NCBI GenBank assembly: GCA_022791975.1
Contig: JAAWAC010000053.1
Coordinates: forward strand, 62,001 to 126,000
Length of the DNA stretch: 64,000 bases
Direction of reading: 5' to 3'
Source: Lachnospiraceae bacterium
GTDB taxonomy: Bacteria; Bacillota; Clostridia; Lachnospirales; Lachnospiraceae
Below the pieces are notes generated by a model, which ran no database searches, was not told the DNA's origin, and saw only the letters and a list, made by a program, of their open reading frames with translations. A program made the position numbers and the translations under genes. This document shows positions 8,946 to 17,633 of the stretch, one piece after another (the first letter of the stretch is position 1; each line of letters begins with the position of its first letter).

Positions 8946-8974
8946 ATTGTATCGGAATAGTATTCCCTATAAGA
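8946..8974 (-). promoter_or_regulatory. XRE gene promoter with GGAATA dyad (putative autoregulatory operator)
   Basis: On the minus strand a TACAAT -10 (complement of 8946-8951) is preceded by the perfect inverted repeat GGAATA-g-TATTCC (8954-8966) filling the promoter spacer; the -35 (TCTTAT) is poor. The position suits autorepression by the encoded helix-turn-helix protein. Confidence 0.5.
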
Positions 8975-9083
8975 CTAATTTAATTATTTTATTATTTGAA
9001 AAATTATTGAAAAAAGTAATTAAATGAGCTAAAATAAGATGATAGTATAATTAAAATAGTTTTTCGGATACAGTGGTGATGAC

Positions 9084-9380
9084 ATGATGAAAAGGGACAA
9101 TTCGAGAAATTATCTGCAATGGTGGAAGGTAGCCGGTGCTTTTTTGTTGCTACTGATTGCAGGAGCATTGCTTTTTCAGGTATTGCAGAGAGAGGGAAAT
9201 AGTGGGGGAATCTGGGAAGAGGGTTCCGGAGCTGGAAGTCTTGGCAGAATCAGCCTGGAGATGTGGAAATCCTGGTTTTCCTGGATAGGATTTAGCTGGC
9301 ATCCTGGCTACTGGGTACTGGCAGGCCTGTTGGGATGCCTTTGGCAGCTGGGAGAGAGCTTTGGCTGGTGGCTGTTGTAA
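9084..9380 (+). CDS. small two-segment membrane protein, function unknown
   Basis: A 98-residue protein I do not recognise. It has a basic N-terminus (MMKRDNSRNYLQWWK), a first membrane segment at about residues 15-33 (VAGAFLLLLIAGALLFQVL), a Gly/Ser/Glu-rich loop, and a second Trp-rich hydrophobic segment (WVLAGLLGCLWQLGESFGWW). The pattern recalls the short stage III sporulation-type or integral accessory proteins of Clostridia, but no motif supports a name. Its ribosome site is weak (GTGATG). TATAAT at 9046-9051 may be its -10, though no good -35 precedes it. It ends 15 bases before the convergent Crp/Fnr gene. Confidence 0.55.
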   Translation: MMKRDNSRNYLQWWKVAGAFLLLLIAGALLFQVLQREGNSGGIWEEGSGAGSLGRISLEMWKSWFSWIGFSWHPGYWVLAGLLGCLWQLGESFGWWLL

Positions 9381-9395
9381 TTTTAAAAAAGAGAA

Positions 9396-10103
9396 TTATT
9401 CGTAACTCTCACATTCGATAGCAATTAAGGCGTTTAAGTCTGTGATAAACAAGGTGTTTCGGGTATACTGAATCAGACCTTGTTTTTTCATGTTCAGGAG
9501 TTCGTGGGATAGAGAGGTGCGATAAATGCCCAGGAAGGAGGCCAGCTCTGTTCGGTTATACAATAGATCAAAGGAGAGGGCCTGGGTGCAGGAATGGCGG
9601 TAGAGAATATAGCGGACGATTTTTGTCCGCACGGAATTGGTGCTGATAATATGCATGCGATCAAAATCGTCCCGGATATGTTTGGTTAGCATATGGAAAA
9701 TATTGGAAAGTAATTTCGGGGAGGTACGGGCGATAAAGGATACGGCGTTATCGGCAGGAGCAACCTGAAAATAGGCTATTCTGCAATGCTTCCGGCAATA
9801 GAGGGTGGTGATGGAATTGGATTGGTTGTAAAAGGTGGCAATAAATCCAAAGAGATAATCACTGTCTCCGATGCCAATCAATGTATGGTCCCCATAAAAG
9901 CTGTCTGTGTAAATTCCTACGCTCCCCTCTAAAATAATACCAATGCCTGTGGGATCTTCATCCTTGGAAATGACACAATCTCCATTGCGGTAACAAATAA
10001 TTTTACAGGGGTTTTGTTTGATAAAGAGGAGGATTTCTTCATCGGACATATTTTGGAATAGTCTGCATTCACGAATTTCTTCTACCATTTCTTGCATTTT
10101 CAT
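9396..10103 (-). CDS. Crp/Fnr-family transcriptional regulator
   Basis: A 235-residue regulator with an N-terminal cyclic-nucleotide-binding-like beta-barrel (about residues 15-130; GIGIILEGSVGIY fits the conserved turn) and a C-terminal winged helix (about 155-225; TELASFLGIYRTSLSHEL is the recognition helix-turn-helix). There is no N-terminal Cys cluster, so it is not an iron-sulfur FNR; the arginine that binds cAMP phosphate is not evident, so the effector is unknown. It diverges from the GH88-TRAP genes, with a perfect 16-base palindrome 17 bases ahead of its own start. It likely activates that operon. Confidence 0.85.
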   Translation of the reverse strand: MKMQEMVEEIRECRLFQNMSDEEILLFIKQNPCKIICYRNGDCVISKDEDPTGIGIILEGSVGIYTDSFYGDHTLIGIGDSDYLFGFIATFYNQSNSITTLYCRKHCRIAYFQVAPADNAVSFIARTSPKLLSNIFHMLTKHIRDDFDRMHIISTNSVRTKIVRYILYRHSCTQALSFDLLYNRTELASFLGIYRTSLSHELLNMKKQGLIQYTRNTLFITDLNALIAIECESYE

Positions 10104-10119
10104 GTATTTTCTCCAATTC

Positions 10120-10135
10120 TGTGCTTATAAGCACA
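10120..10135. promoter_or_regulatory. perfect 16-base palindrome, putative Crp/Fnr-type operator
   Basis: TGTGCTTATAAGCACA is fully self-complementary. Its core GTGCT-N4-AGCAC has the same 5-4-5 architecture as FNR-type sites (TTGAT-N4-ATCAA). It is centred about 28 bases upstream of the TATAAT at 10156-10161, near -40 of the GH88 promoter, the classic position for class II activation. Confidence 0.65.
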
Positions 10136-10155
10136 TCGAAAAAAGAACCCTTCGA

Positions 10156-10161
10156 TATAAT
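10156..10161 (+). promoter_or_regulatory. -10 element of the GH88-TRAP operon
   Basis: TATAAT with no recognisable -35 (ACATCG at the right distance), as expected for an activator-dependent promoter. A perfect 10-base palindrome, TCCTCGAGGA (10171-10180), lies right after the inferred start of transcription. Confidence 0.5.
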
Positions 10162-10293
10162 GAAAGTATCTCCTCGAGGATATTATAAAATGCACATTGT
10201 CGCCTTGTCAAATGATATGCGTATGCTTGTCCTTTTCCCCGGTAACTCTGCAGAAATTACTGGCCAGAGATGGATAAAGAAGGAGGGAATTGT

Positions 10294-11409
10294 TTGGAAG
10301 AAAATTTTACAATGGCATATAAAAAGGGATTACAAAAGGTAGAATATATGTGGAAGCACTTAGAAGGCTTTCCCCATATTACCCGAAATGGAGAATGGCT
10401 GGTAAATCAAAATGGCCATTGGACTGGTGGCTTTTGGATTGGCCTTTTGTGGTTGGATTATCTGGAATATGGTGATACGGGGGTGAGGGAGGCTGCCAGA
10501 GAGTGGACCAGGAAGCTGCGGTGCCGAATGGCGGACAATACAACCCATGACCAGGGATTTATTTTTGGTCCCAGCAGTGTGATGGGAAATCGGATTTTTC
10601 CATCTGCGGATTTTGTGCCGCTGATTCATGCGGGGGCAAGGAATATGATGGATTTATATGTGAAAGAGGTGGGACTGATTCAGGCCTGGAAGGAGGAGGG
10701 CTATCAGGGAATTTCCATTGTAGATACTATTATGAATCTGCCTATTCTTTGGATCAGTGATGAGCTGAAGGGAGAGACCGAGCAAAAGGAAGTCTGTCAG
10801 AGAGTGGCAAGGCGCATTCTGGAGTGTGCTCTGCGGCCAGATGGTTCCTCCTACCATGTGGTGAAATGGGACGAGGATTTTCGGGTTTACGGAGATACCC
10901 ATCAGGGGTATTCAGCGGAGAGCTGCTGGACCCGGGGACAGGCCTGGGCCTTATATGGATTTGCCAATCTGTACCGCTATACGGCCCAGGAGGAGTATTT
11001 GGATACAGCCCAAAAGCTGGCAAAATATTTTTATGAGCATCTAAACAAAAATAGGCTTCCGGCCTGGGACGTGACCTTTCAGGATTGTGAAGAAATGCCG
11101 GTGGATGCTTCCGCGGCATCCATTGCAGCCAGTGGTATGCTGCTCATAGCAGACCTGCTGGAACAAAAAGGAGAATCAGGCAAAGCAGAATCTTTGATAG
11201 AACAGGGAAAAAAAATTCTGGCGGCGGAGACCAAACTATGCCTTTATAAAGAGATGGAGCGATATGGAATTATCCGCCAGGTAACGGTAGATTACCCGCG
11301 GGGGTCAGGAATAGGAGAGTCTGCCATGTACGGAGATTACTACTTTATGGAGGCTTTATTTCGCTTAAAGTATGCGGGAAATCGAGACATGTTGCGGTTG
11401 TTGTATTAA
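10294..11409 (+). CDS. GH88 unsaturated uronyl hydrolase
   Basis: A 371-residue cytoplasmic enzyme with the (alpha/alpha)6-barrel of glycoside hydrolase family 88, which removes 4,5-unsaturated uronic acid from oligosaccharides made by polysaccharide lyases. Diagnostic stretches are WTGGFWIGLLWL, HDQGFIFGPS (first catalytic Asp), SIVDTIMNLP (second Asp), CWTRGQAWALYG and the end YPRGSGIGESAMYGDYYFMEAL. GH105 is the related alternative. I choose TTG at 10294 as start because AGGAGGG (10281-10287) is six bases upstream; the ATG at 10270 lies before that site with no ribosome site of its own. It leads the TRAP transporter genes, which probably import the substrate. Confidence 0.88.
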   Translation: MEENFTMAYKKGLQKVEYMWKHLEGFPHITRNGEWLVNQNGHWTGGFWIGLLWLDYLEYGDTGVREAAREWTRKLRCRMADNTTHDQGFIFGPSSVMGNRIFPSADFVPLIHAGARNMMDLYVKEVGLIQAWKEEGYQGISIVDTIMNLPILWISDELKGETEQKEVCQRVARRILECALRPDGSSYHVVKWDEDFRVYGDTHQGYSAESCWTRGQAWALYGFANLYRYTAQEEYLDTAQKLAKYFYEHLNKNRLPAWDVTFQDCEEMPVDASAASIAASGMLLIADLLEQKGESGKAESLIEQGKKILAAETKLCLYKEMERYGIIRQVTVDYPRGSGIGESAMYGDYYFMEALFRLKYAGNRDMLRLLY

Positions 11410-11460
11410 AAAGCAATAGGGGCAGACGAAGAGATAAGTAGGAAGAGAGGAGAAGAGGAT

Positions 11461-12546
11461 ATGAAGAATGTGAAAAGATGGATTGCAGTTTTCTTGGTAA
11501 CAGCTATGGCTATGGGAGTGACAGGCTGTAATTCCCAGACATATCAGAAGGAGGAAGAGGAGACAAATTTACCTGCCCGGGAAGAAAAGGAGGAAGCTAC
11601 AGGGGAACAGGGAGAAGTAACGGGGGAGGCGACCTATACATTAAAGGCAGGACATTCCCAGGCAGCGGACCACCCTTTTCATGACACGTTAGTCTACTTT
11701 GCGGATCTGGTGAAGGAAAAGACAGGAGGGGCTGTGGTGGTGGAGATATATCCCAATTCCCAGCTGGGGGATGAAGCTACCATGATGGAGAGTATGTCTA
11801 TGGGAACCCTGGATATCCTGATGGCAAACGGCGCCAATACGGCGGCATACATTCCGGAACTGAGCTTTCTGGGGACTTGTTATCTGTTTCATGATGCAGA
11901 GCATATGGCACGTATGGTAGGAGATGAGACCTTTTTTAACCTGTATGGGGATATGGTAGAGGAAAAGGGGTTGGGATTTCATCTGATGACGATTATGGGC
12001 AATGGAGCCCGGTATCTGTATACCAAGGAGCCGGTGGCTTCCCTGGAGGATTTAAAGGGAATGAAAATTCGCATCATGCCCTCCTCTGTGGATGAGATGA
12101 TTTGGACAGCTCTGGGAGCGGCTCCTACGATTGTAGCCTTTAGCGAGGTTTATACGGCTTTGCAGACTGGGATGGTGGATGGAGCGGAAAATACCATGTC
12201 CTCCTATGCAGCGTCCATGCACTACGAGCAGGCGCCCTATGTGGCCCTGACAGAGCACCAGTGGCTGGCCACAGAGCTGTATATTTCCGATAAGTGTGAG
12301 AAAAGCCTGCCAGAGGACTATGTGGCGGCCATTTATGAGGCGGCCAGGGAGACAGCACCCTATTCCCTTTCCCATCAGTTGGAGGTAGATGCAGGATATA
12401 GAGAAATGCTGGAGGCAGAGGGAGTTACGTTTACAGAGGTGGATGTCCAGGCCTTTCGGGAGTTGGTGGTCCCCCTTCATGATAAAATTGCGGCAGATTT
12501 AGGGTGTGAGGAAATTCTTGGGAGAATCCGGGAACTACAGGAGTAG
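11461..12546 (+). CDS. dctP: TRAP transporter solute-binding lipoprotein (DctP family)
   Basis: A 361-residue lipoprotein: signal peptide with lipobox GVTGC (Cys near residue 23), then an acidic linker rich in Glu, then the DctP fold. Family signatures are LKAGHSQAADHPFHDTLVYFADLV, PNSQLGDEATMMES, the central LEDLKGMKIRIMPS, and TALQTGMVDGAENT, where the conserved Arg binds the substrate carboxylate. Such proteins deliver acidic substrates, often uronates or sugar acids, to a DctQM permease. With a GH88 gene upstream, an unsaturated uronyl saccharide or uronate is the inferred ligand. It starts at ATG after GGAGAAGAGG. Confidence 0.92.
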   Translation: MKNVKRWIAVFLVTAMAMGVTGCNSQTYQKEEEETNLPAREEKEEATGEQGEVTGEATYTLKAGHSQAADHPFHDTLVYFADLVKEKTGGAVVVEIYPNSQLGDEATMMESMSMGTLDILMANGANTAAYIPELSFLGTCYLFHDAEHMARMVGDETFFNLYGDMVEEKGLGFHLMTIMGNGARYLYTKEPVASLEDLKGMKIRIMPSSVDEMIWTALGAAPTIVAFSEVYTALQTGMVDGAENTMSSYAASMHYEQAPYVALTEHQWLATELYISDKCEKSLPEDYVAAIYEAARETAPYSLSHQLEVDAGYREMLEAEGVTFTEVDVQAFRELVVPLHDKIAADLGCEEILGRIRELQE

Positions 12547-12548
12547 GA

Positions 12549-13112
12549 TTGTGGAAGATGGGGGAATATATGGAAAAAACTGGAAAATTAAAACTAGCTT
12601 TTTACATGGTTCGCATAGGAGACAGACTGGAAGCTTTGGAGTTATTTACTGGAAGTGTTTCTATTATCATCTTTGTGGGGGCAATCTTTATCAATGTGGT
12701 ATCTCGCCAGTTTTTTACTGCGGTGGCTTCAGCAGATGAGATCAGCAGATTTGCTTATATTTGGGCGGTATTTCTGGGAACTGGCGTGGGTATCCGGCAT
12801 CACAGCCATTATATGATTGATGTGGTAAGAGGATTATTGAAGGGAGGGGTGGCAAAGGCCGCAGACATCTTAACCTGGGCTATTACAACCGTATTTGTGC
12901 TGACTTTGATTATGTATGGTTTTCCGTATGCCATGGTTACCATAAGCCGATTTTCGCAGCCATCGGGTATCCGCCTAATATTTTCTACTATCTGCATTCC
13001 CATAGGTGGAATTGCCATGCTGTACTTTTTATTGGAGCAGGCGGCCCTTGCCCTTGCAGGAACGAACCTGAAAGCAATACAGGAGAAATTGCAGGAAGGA
13101 GGCACAAAATGA
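12549..13112 (+). CDS. dctQ: TRAP transporter small permease (DctQ family)
   Basis: About 187 residues with four membrane segments (ELFTGSVSIIIFVGAIFINV, the ADEISRFAYIWAVFLGTGVGIR region, WAITTVFVLTLIMYG and IGGIAMLYFLLEQAAL). The ARFAYIW-like and HHSHYMIDVV stretches are typical of DctQ subunits, which hold the large permease to its binding protein. The start is uncertain: TTG at 12549 follows AGGAG by five bases, while ATG at 12558 and 12570 are alternatives. Its last codon overlaps the start of dctM (ATGA), so the pair is translationally coupled. Confidence 0.87.
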   Translation: MWKMGEYMEKTGKLKLAFYMVRIGDRLEALELFTGSVSIIIFVGAIFINVVSRQFFTAVASADEISRFAYIWAVFLGTGVGIRHHSHYMIDVVRGLLKGGVAKAADILTWAITTVFVLTLIMYGFPYAMVTISRFSQPSGIRLIFSTICIPIGGIAMLYFLLEQAALALAGTNLKAIQEKLQEGGTK

Positions 13113-14392
13113 ATCTGATCCCAGTGCTGTTTATCAGTTTTTTTGTCACCTGTTTGCTGGGATGTCCCATTGCGGTCAGTCTGGGCGTGTCTTCCCTGAT
13201 TACAGCCCTGCTGGCGGGAATTACACCCCTGGCTTTGATTCAGCAAATGTATTCCATGCTGGACAGCTTTACTCTGCTGGCCATCCCATTGTTTATGCTG
13301 GTGGGAAATATTATGGAATACGGGGAAATCACAGACAGGCTGGTAGGCTTTGCCAATGTGCTGGTGGGGCATATCCGGGGCGGTCTGGGACAGGTGAATA
13401 TTTTTGCCAATCTGATTATGGCTGGTATTTCCGGATCTGCAAATGCAGATGCGGCGGCCATTGGTGGGATGCTGATACCGGCCATGGAAAAGGAAGGGTA
13501 TCCGCCAGAGATGGCAGCGGCCATCAATGCATCGGCTTCTACCATGGGGCCTATTATTCCCCCCAGCATGCTTATGATTGTCTATGGTGCATATGGCGGC
13601 GTCAGCGTGGCAGCCATGTTTATGGCCGGATTTATCCCGGGGGTTTTGATTGCTCTCACCATGATGACAGCAGTTTATGTGTGGTCGAAAAAATATCCAT
13701 CCATCCATTTGCGGGAAAAAAGGGCTACATTAGGGGAAATTTGGGATGCCTTTTTGCGGGCTATCTTGGCTCTGCTGGTTCCGGCCATTGTGATTGCCGG
13801 GGTGTTGGGCGGGACTTTTACGGCCACAGAGAGTGGTATGATTGCTGCCATCTATTGCTTTTTGCTCACCGCTTTTGTATATCGAACGGTAAAGCTTCCG
13901 GACTTTCTCGCCATACTCCGCAAAAGTCTGGTGGGAATGGCCCATCCCATGTTCTGTGCGGCAGGTGCAGGCGCTTTCAGCTATATGATGACTTATCTAC
14001 AGATTCCCAAGCTGGTCCTTAAGCTGGCTGGACCCATAGCAGGGAGCTATTATGGAACCATGTTTTTTCTGGCCATCTTATTTTTGATTTTGGGATGCTT
14101 TATGGATGCTGTCCCGGCCATTATCGTGTTCCTTCCTATTATACAGGAGCTTTCAAGAGCGGCAGGCCTGGATTCCCTTCACGTAGCCATACTGGTAATC
14201 GTAACCCTGTGCGTAGGTTTTGTAACCCCGCCCTATGGACTGACGCTACTGCTCAGCTCTCAGATTGCAGATGTCCCGTCCACAAGGGTGATAAAGAGAA
14301 TGGCGCTTTTTTATGGGGTGTTTGCCTTTGTGATATTGATCATTATCTTTGCCCCAGATGTAATCCTATTTTTACCTCATGCATTTCTTTAA
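13109..14392 (+). CDS. dctM: TRAP transporter large permease (DctM family)
   Basis: A 427-residue, very hydrophobic protein with about 12 membrane segments that forms the Na-coupled transport channel of the TRAP system. Hallmarks are the N-terminal LGCPIAVSLGVSSL, FTLLAIPLFMLVGNIM, ISGSANADAAAIGGMLIPAM, STMGPIIPPSMLMIVYG (the substrate-path hairpin) and VGFVTPPYGLTLLL near the C-terminus. It overlaps dctQ by four bases. It is the last gene of the GH88-dctPQM unit; only a weak T-rich stretch follows, and a separate promoter then drives the DeoR gene. Confidence 0.95.
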   Translation: MNLIPVLFISFFVTCLLGCPIAVSLGVSSLITALLAGITPLALIQQMYSMLDSFTLLAIPLFMLVGNIMEYGEITDRLVGFANVLVGHIRGGLGQVNIFANLIMAGISGSANADAAAIGGMLIPAMEKEGYPPEMAAAINASASTMGPIIPPSMLMIVYGAYGGVSVAAMFMAGFIPGVLIALTMMTAVYVWSKKYPSIHLREKRATLGEIWDAFLRAILALLVPAIVIAGVLGGTFTATESGMIAAIYCFLLTAFVYRTVKLPDFLAILRKSLVGMAHPMFCAAGAGAFSYMMTYLQIPKLVLKLAGPIAGSYYGTMFFLAILFLILGCFMDAVPAIIVFLPIIQELSRAAGLDSLHVAILVIVTLCVGFVTPPYGLTLLLSSQIADVPSTRVIKRMALFYGVFAFVILIIIFAPDVILFLPHAFL

Positions 14393-14442
14393 ATGAGCAG
14401 AAGGATGACATGATTGTTTTTGTTGATTTTTTCAAAAAAGAC

Positions 14443-14471
14443 TGTAAAATCCACAAGAAGTATGTTACAAT
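14443..14471 (+). promoter_or_regulatory. promoter of the DeoR-rhamnulokinase genes
   Basis: TGTAAA at 14443-14448, 17-base spacer, TACAAT at 14466-14471, with TG at 14463-14464 forming an extended -10. Confidence 0.62.
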
Positions 14472-14508
14472 ATATACAAAATAAGGAGGCCAGAGGGGAG
14501 GGAAAGGA

Positions 14509-15294
14509 ATGCTGGCCATTGAGCGGAAGAATGAAATTCTGTCAATTTTACAGAAGGAAGAACGGGTACTGGTCTCGGAGCTAAGTCAGAGATATGAGGT
14601 GACAGATGAGACCATCCGCCGGGATTTGGAGAAGCTGGAGAGCGAGGGCTATGTAAAGCGTACCTATGGAGGAGCTGTTTTAAATAAAAATACCAGTATG
14701 GATATGCCTTTGCGCATTCGGGAGAGGAGCAACCGCAGGGAAAAGCAGATGATAGCCAGGGCAGTGGCACGGCTGGTGGAAGAGGGGGACAGCATTATGC
14801 TGGACGCGTCCTCCACATCCCTGATGATATCCAAGGAACTAAAGGAAATGAATAATCTGACAGTGGTGACCAATTCTGTGGAGGTGCTCATCGAGTTTGC
14901 AGGACATGAAGGCATCCGGGTGATTTCCACCGGAGGGACCCTGCGGGATTCTTCCCTTTCTCTGGTGGGGACAGCGGCCCAGAAGGTACTACACGGCTAT
15001 AATGTGGACAAGGCCGTGATCTCCTGTAAGGGCATCCATATGGACAAGGGAGTGACCGATTCCAGCGAGGTGGAGGCGGATATGAAAAACGCCATGCGCT
15101 CCTGTGCCCGGCAGACCATACTGGCCGTGGACAGCAGCAAGTTCAATCAGGTATCTTTTGTCCGGTTTATGGAGCTGGGAGAGGGAGATATGGTGGTGAC
15201 AGACTGCAAGGTGGATGAGGAGTGGCGACAGTTCCTGGAGGAGCGGGGTGTCCAGGTCTTTACCGGAGAGGAGTTGGAGGAACCTGGAGAATAG
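14509..15294 (+). CDS. DeoR/GlpR-family sugar-phosphate-responsive repressor
   Basis: A 261-residue regulator. Residues ~1-57 are a DeoR winged helix (RKNEILSILQKEERVLVSELS and DETIRRDLEKLESEGYV), followed by the linker RTYGGA and the sugar-isomerase-like effector domain (DSIMLDASSTSLMISKEL, VVTNSVEVLIEFAG, STGGTLRDSSLSLVG, AVDSSKFNQVSF). DeoR proteins usually respond to a phosphorylated sugar of the operon they control. It precedes rhamnulokinase by 76 bases in the same direction, so rhamnulose-1-phosphate or a related phosphate is a reasonable guess for the effector. Confidence 0.9.
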   Translation: MLAIERKNEILSILQKEERVLVSELSQRYEVTDETIRRDLEKLESEGYVKRTYGGAVLNKNTSMDMPLRIRERSNRREKQMIARAVARLVEEGDSIMLDASSTSLMISKELKEMNNLTVVTNSVEVLIEFAGHEGIRVISTGGTLRDSSLSLVGTAAQKVLHGYNVDKAVISCKGIHMDKGVTDSSEVEADMKNAMRSCARQTILAVDSSKFNQVSFVRFMELGEGDMVVTDCKVDEEWRQFLEERGVQVFTGEELEEPGE

Positions 15295-15370
15295 CCAGAA
15301 AAATCCAGGCAGCACAGGGGAATGACCGGAAGCAGTTTCCGGACAAGAATTAGAGAAGGGGAAAAGGATT

Positions 15371-16795
15371 ATGAGCGAAGCAATTTACAATCTGGCCTTT
15401 GACTTTGGGGCCTCAAGCGGAAGAATGGTGCTTTGTAAGTATCAGGATGGAAAGATGGAAATGGAAGAGCTGCACCGGTTTCCCAATGATGAGGTGCGCA
15501 TAGGAGGACATATTTATTGGGATTTGTTCCGGCTCTTTTATGAGATGAAGCAGGGGCTGAAAAAGGCGGCGGCCAGAAAGATTCCCATTCAGAGTCTGGC
15601 GGTGGACACCTGGGGAGTGGATTACGGCCTTCTGGACAAGGACGGCAACCTTATTGGCAATCCTGTTAATTACCGGGATTCCCGGACAGACGGCATGATG
15701 GAGGAGATTGCCAAGATCATTCCCCTGGAAGAGTTGTACAATCGCACGGGTCTGGAATTTATGTATTTTAACACCATTTTCCAGCTGTATGCGGAAAAAG
15801 GTATGCGTCCGGTGATCTATGACAATGCCAGCCGGCTATTGTTTATGCCGGAGCTGTTTGGATACCTGTTGACAGGAATCATGTATACAGAATACACCTT
15901 TGCCAGCACCTCCCAGCTTCTGGATGCCAGAGGGCGGAAATGGGATTGGGATTTGATTGAAAGACTGGGGCTCAAAAAAGAGCTGTTTGGAGATATTGTG
16001 ATGCCGGGAACTGTGATTGGAGATTTGCTTCCCGAGGTGGTGGAGGAAACCGGACTGTCCGGCGCAAAGCTTATCGCTGTGGGTAGCCATGATACAGCCT
16101 CAGCCGTGGCCGGCGCTCCCATGGAGTCTGCGGATGCAGCTTTTTTAAGCTGTGGGACCTGGTCTTTGTTGGGCATGGTGCTGGATGAACCCATTCTCAA
16201 TGAAGCTTCCTATAAATATAATTATACCAATGAGGGCAGTATTGAGGGGAAGATCCAATTCCTAAAGAATATCAATGGTCTTTGGATTATGCAAAATCTG
16301 CGGAAAAACTGGTGTGAGTTTGAGGCGCAGGTATCCTTCCCGGATATTATTCGGGAGGCCAGGGCAGCCCAGAGGAAGGACTTTGTGATTGATCCCAAGG
16401 ATCCCAGATTTACAGCTCCCTACAACATGATGAAAGAAATCATTGCCTACTGTGAGGAGAAGGGACAGGGAACTCCCAAAGGGCTGGGAGAGATGGCTAT
16501 GGCCGTTTACAATGGCCTGACCCAGGAATACAAGCGGGCTGTGGAGGCCATGGAGGATATTACAGGAAAGAGCATTCCCTGCATCAATATGGTAGGGGGC
16601 GGTATTCAGGATGAGCTGCTCTGTGAGCTGACAGCTCAGGCCACCGGGAAAAAGGTGGTGGCAGGTCCCATTGAGGGAGCTGTGTTGGGCAACAGCATTA
16701 TGCAGCTAAAAGCCATGGGCGTGATCTCCAGTCTGGAGGAGGGACGTCAGGTTATTAAGAATTCTTTCGAGCAGAAGGTGTATCTGCCTGAATAG
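15371..16795 (+). CDS. rhaB: rhamnulokinase
   Basis: A 474-residue FGGY-type sugar kinase phosphorylating L-rhamnulose at C1 with ATP. Evidence: the N-terminal phosphate loop LAFDFGASSGRM (the GASSGR form is typical of rhamnulokinases rather than xylulokinases), DTWGVDYGLLDKDG, YRDSRTDGMMEE, VGSHDTASAVAG, SCGTWSLLGM and the C-terminal NMVGGGIQDELLC. Length matches RhaB. It lies behind a DeoR gene, and the GH88 enzyme upstream would release rhamnose if the imported material is an unsaturated rhamnogalacturonan disaccharide. The isomerase and aldolase partners are not in the window. Confidence 0.92.
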   Translation: MSEAIYNLAFDFGASSGRMVLCKYQDGKMEMEELHRFPNDEVRIGGHIYWDLFRLFYEMKQGLKKAAARKIPIQSLAVDTWGVDYGLLDKDGNLIGNPVNYRDSRTDGMMEEIAKIIPLEELYNRTGLEFMYFNTIFQLYAEKGMRPVIYDNASRLLFMPELFGYLLTGIMYTEYTFASTSQLLDARGRKWDWDLIERLGLKKELFGDIVMPGTVIGDLLPEVVEETGLSGAKLIAVGSHDTASAVAGAPMESADAAFLSCGTWSLLGMVLDEPILNEASYKYNYTNEGSIEGKIQFLKNINGLWIMQNLRKNWCEFEAQVSFPDIIREARAAQRKDFVIDPKDPRFTAPYNMMKEIIAYCEEKGQGTPKGLGEMAMAVYNGLTQEYKRAVEAMEDITGKSIPCINMVGGGIQDELLCELTAQATGKKVVAGPIEGAVLGNSIMQLKAMGVISSLEEGRQVIKNSFEQKVYLPE

Positions 16796-16832
16796 GATAC
16801 AGGAACCTTAAAAAAGAAAAGGGGGAACAGCT

Positions 16833-17474
16833 ATGGAAACACGTACCATGAAGATTCCGTCCAAGGCGGACGGCTCCGTATTTCTGCGGGTGATACCAGG
16901 GCATTTTGCCACCAACCACTCACATATCAACCACTATATTGATATGACAACCCTGAAATCAAGAAAGAGCGAGGCCCAGGGAGCGGCAAAGCTGCTGGCG
17001 CAGCGGTATTCCATGACCACAATCGTGGACACCATCGTTTGTATGGACGGGTGCGGTGTCATTGGCGCCTATCTGGCGGATGAGCTACAGAAGGCGGGGG
17101 TTATGTCGGTAAACCAGCATCAGACCCTGTATGTGGTTACACCGGAACTGGATAACAATGGCCAGCTGATCTTCCGTGACAACACCCAGTTTATGATTGA
17201 AAAAAAGAATGTGCTGCTGCTTTTAGCCACAGCCACCACGGGACAGACCATTGACCGGGCTCTTCAGAGTATCGCCTATTATGGGGGAATCGTCAGTGGC
17301 ATTGCGGCCCTGTTCAGCGCTATTACCAAGGCTAACGGTGTCTCGGTAAACACCATCTTTAGTCAGAAGGATCTGCCAGATTATCAGACCTACGCCTTCA
17401 ATCAGTGTCCGCTCTGTAAGAAAAATATTCGGGTGGATGCCATTGTAAATGGATTTGGGTATAGTAAGCTGTAG
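16833..17474 (+). CDS. orotate-phosphoribosyltransferase-like protein
   Basis: A 213-residue protein with a type I phosphoribosyltransferase-like fold: IVDTIVCMDGCGVIGAYLADEL fits the early strand-loop-helix, and KNVLLLLATATTGQTIDRAL sits where the PRPP-binding loop should be, but the usual two acidic residues of that loop are missing (LLATATTGQT). A C-terminal CPLCKKN pair of cysteines suggests a metal knuckle. Clostridial homologues are commonly annotated as PyrE-like. A true orotate enzyme is doubtful because of the altered loop, and no pyrimidine genes are near. It follows rhaB by 37 bases, is preceded by AGGGGGAA, and ends at a terminator. Confidence 0.6.
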   Translation: METRTMKIPSKADGSVFLRVIPGHFATNHSHINHYIDMTTLKSRKSEAQGAAKLLAQRYSMTTIVDTIVCMDGCGVIGAYLADELQKAGVMSVNQHQTLYVVTPELDNNGQLIFRDNTQFMIEKKNVLLLLATATTGQTIDRALQSIAYYGGIVSGIAALFSAITKANGVSVNTIFSQKDLPDYQTYAFNQCPLCKKNIRVDAIVNGFGYSKL

Positions 17475-17503
17475 GAGTATAAATCAGTATCAGACTTTTG
17501 GGA

Positions 17504-17532
17504 AACGGTGTAGCTTAGGCTATGCCGTTTCT
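17504..17532 (+). terminator. terminator after the phosphoribosyltransferase-like gene
   Basis: AACGGTGTAGC (17504-17514) pairs with GCTATGCCGTT (17519-17529) including two G-U pairs, TTAG loop, then TTTCTT. Confidence 0.7.
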
Positions 17533-17633
17533 TGGTGTGAGGCAGGTGGACATTGGGCGGCTTGGGGCATAGGAGCCCTTTTGTGACAAATTATGTACCC
17601 CTTCTGTGTTAGAATAAGGCAAAGGAGGGGAAG

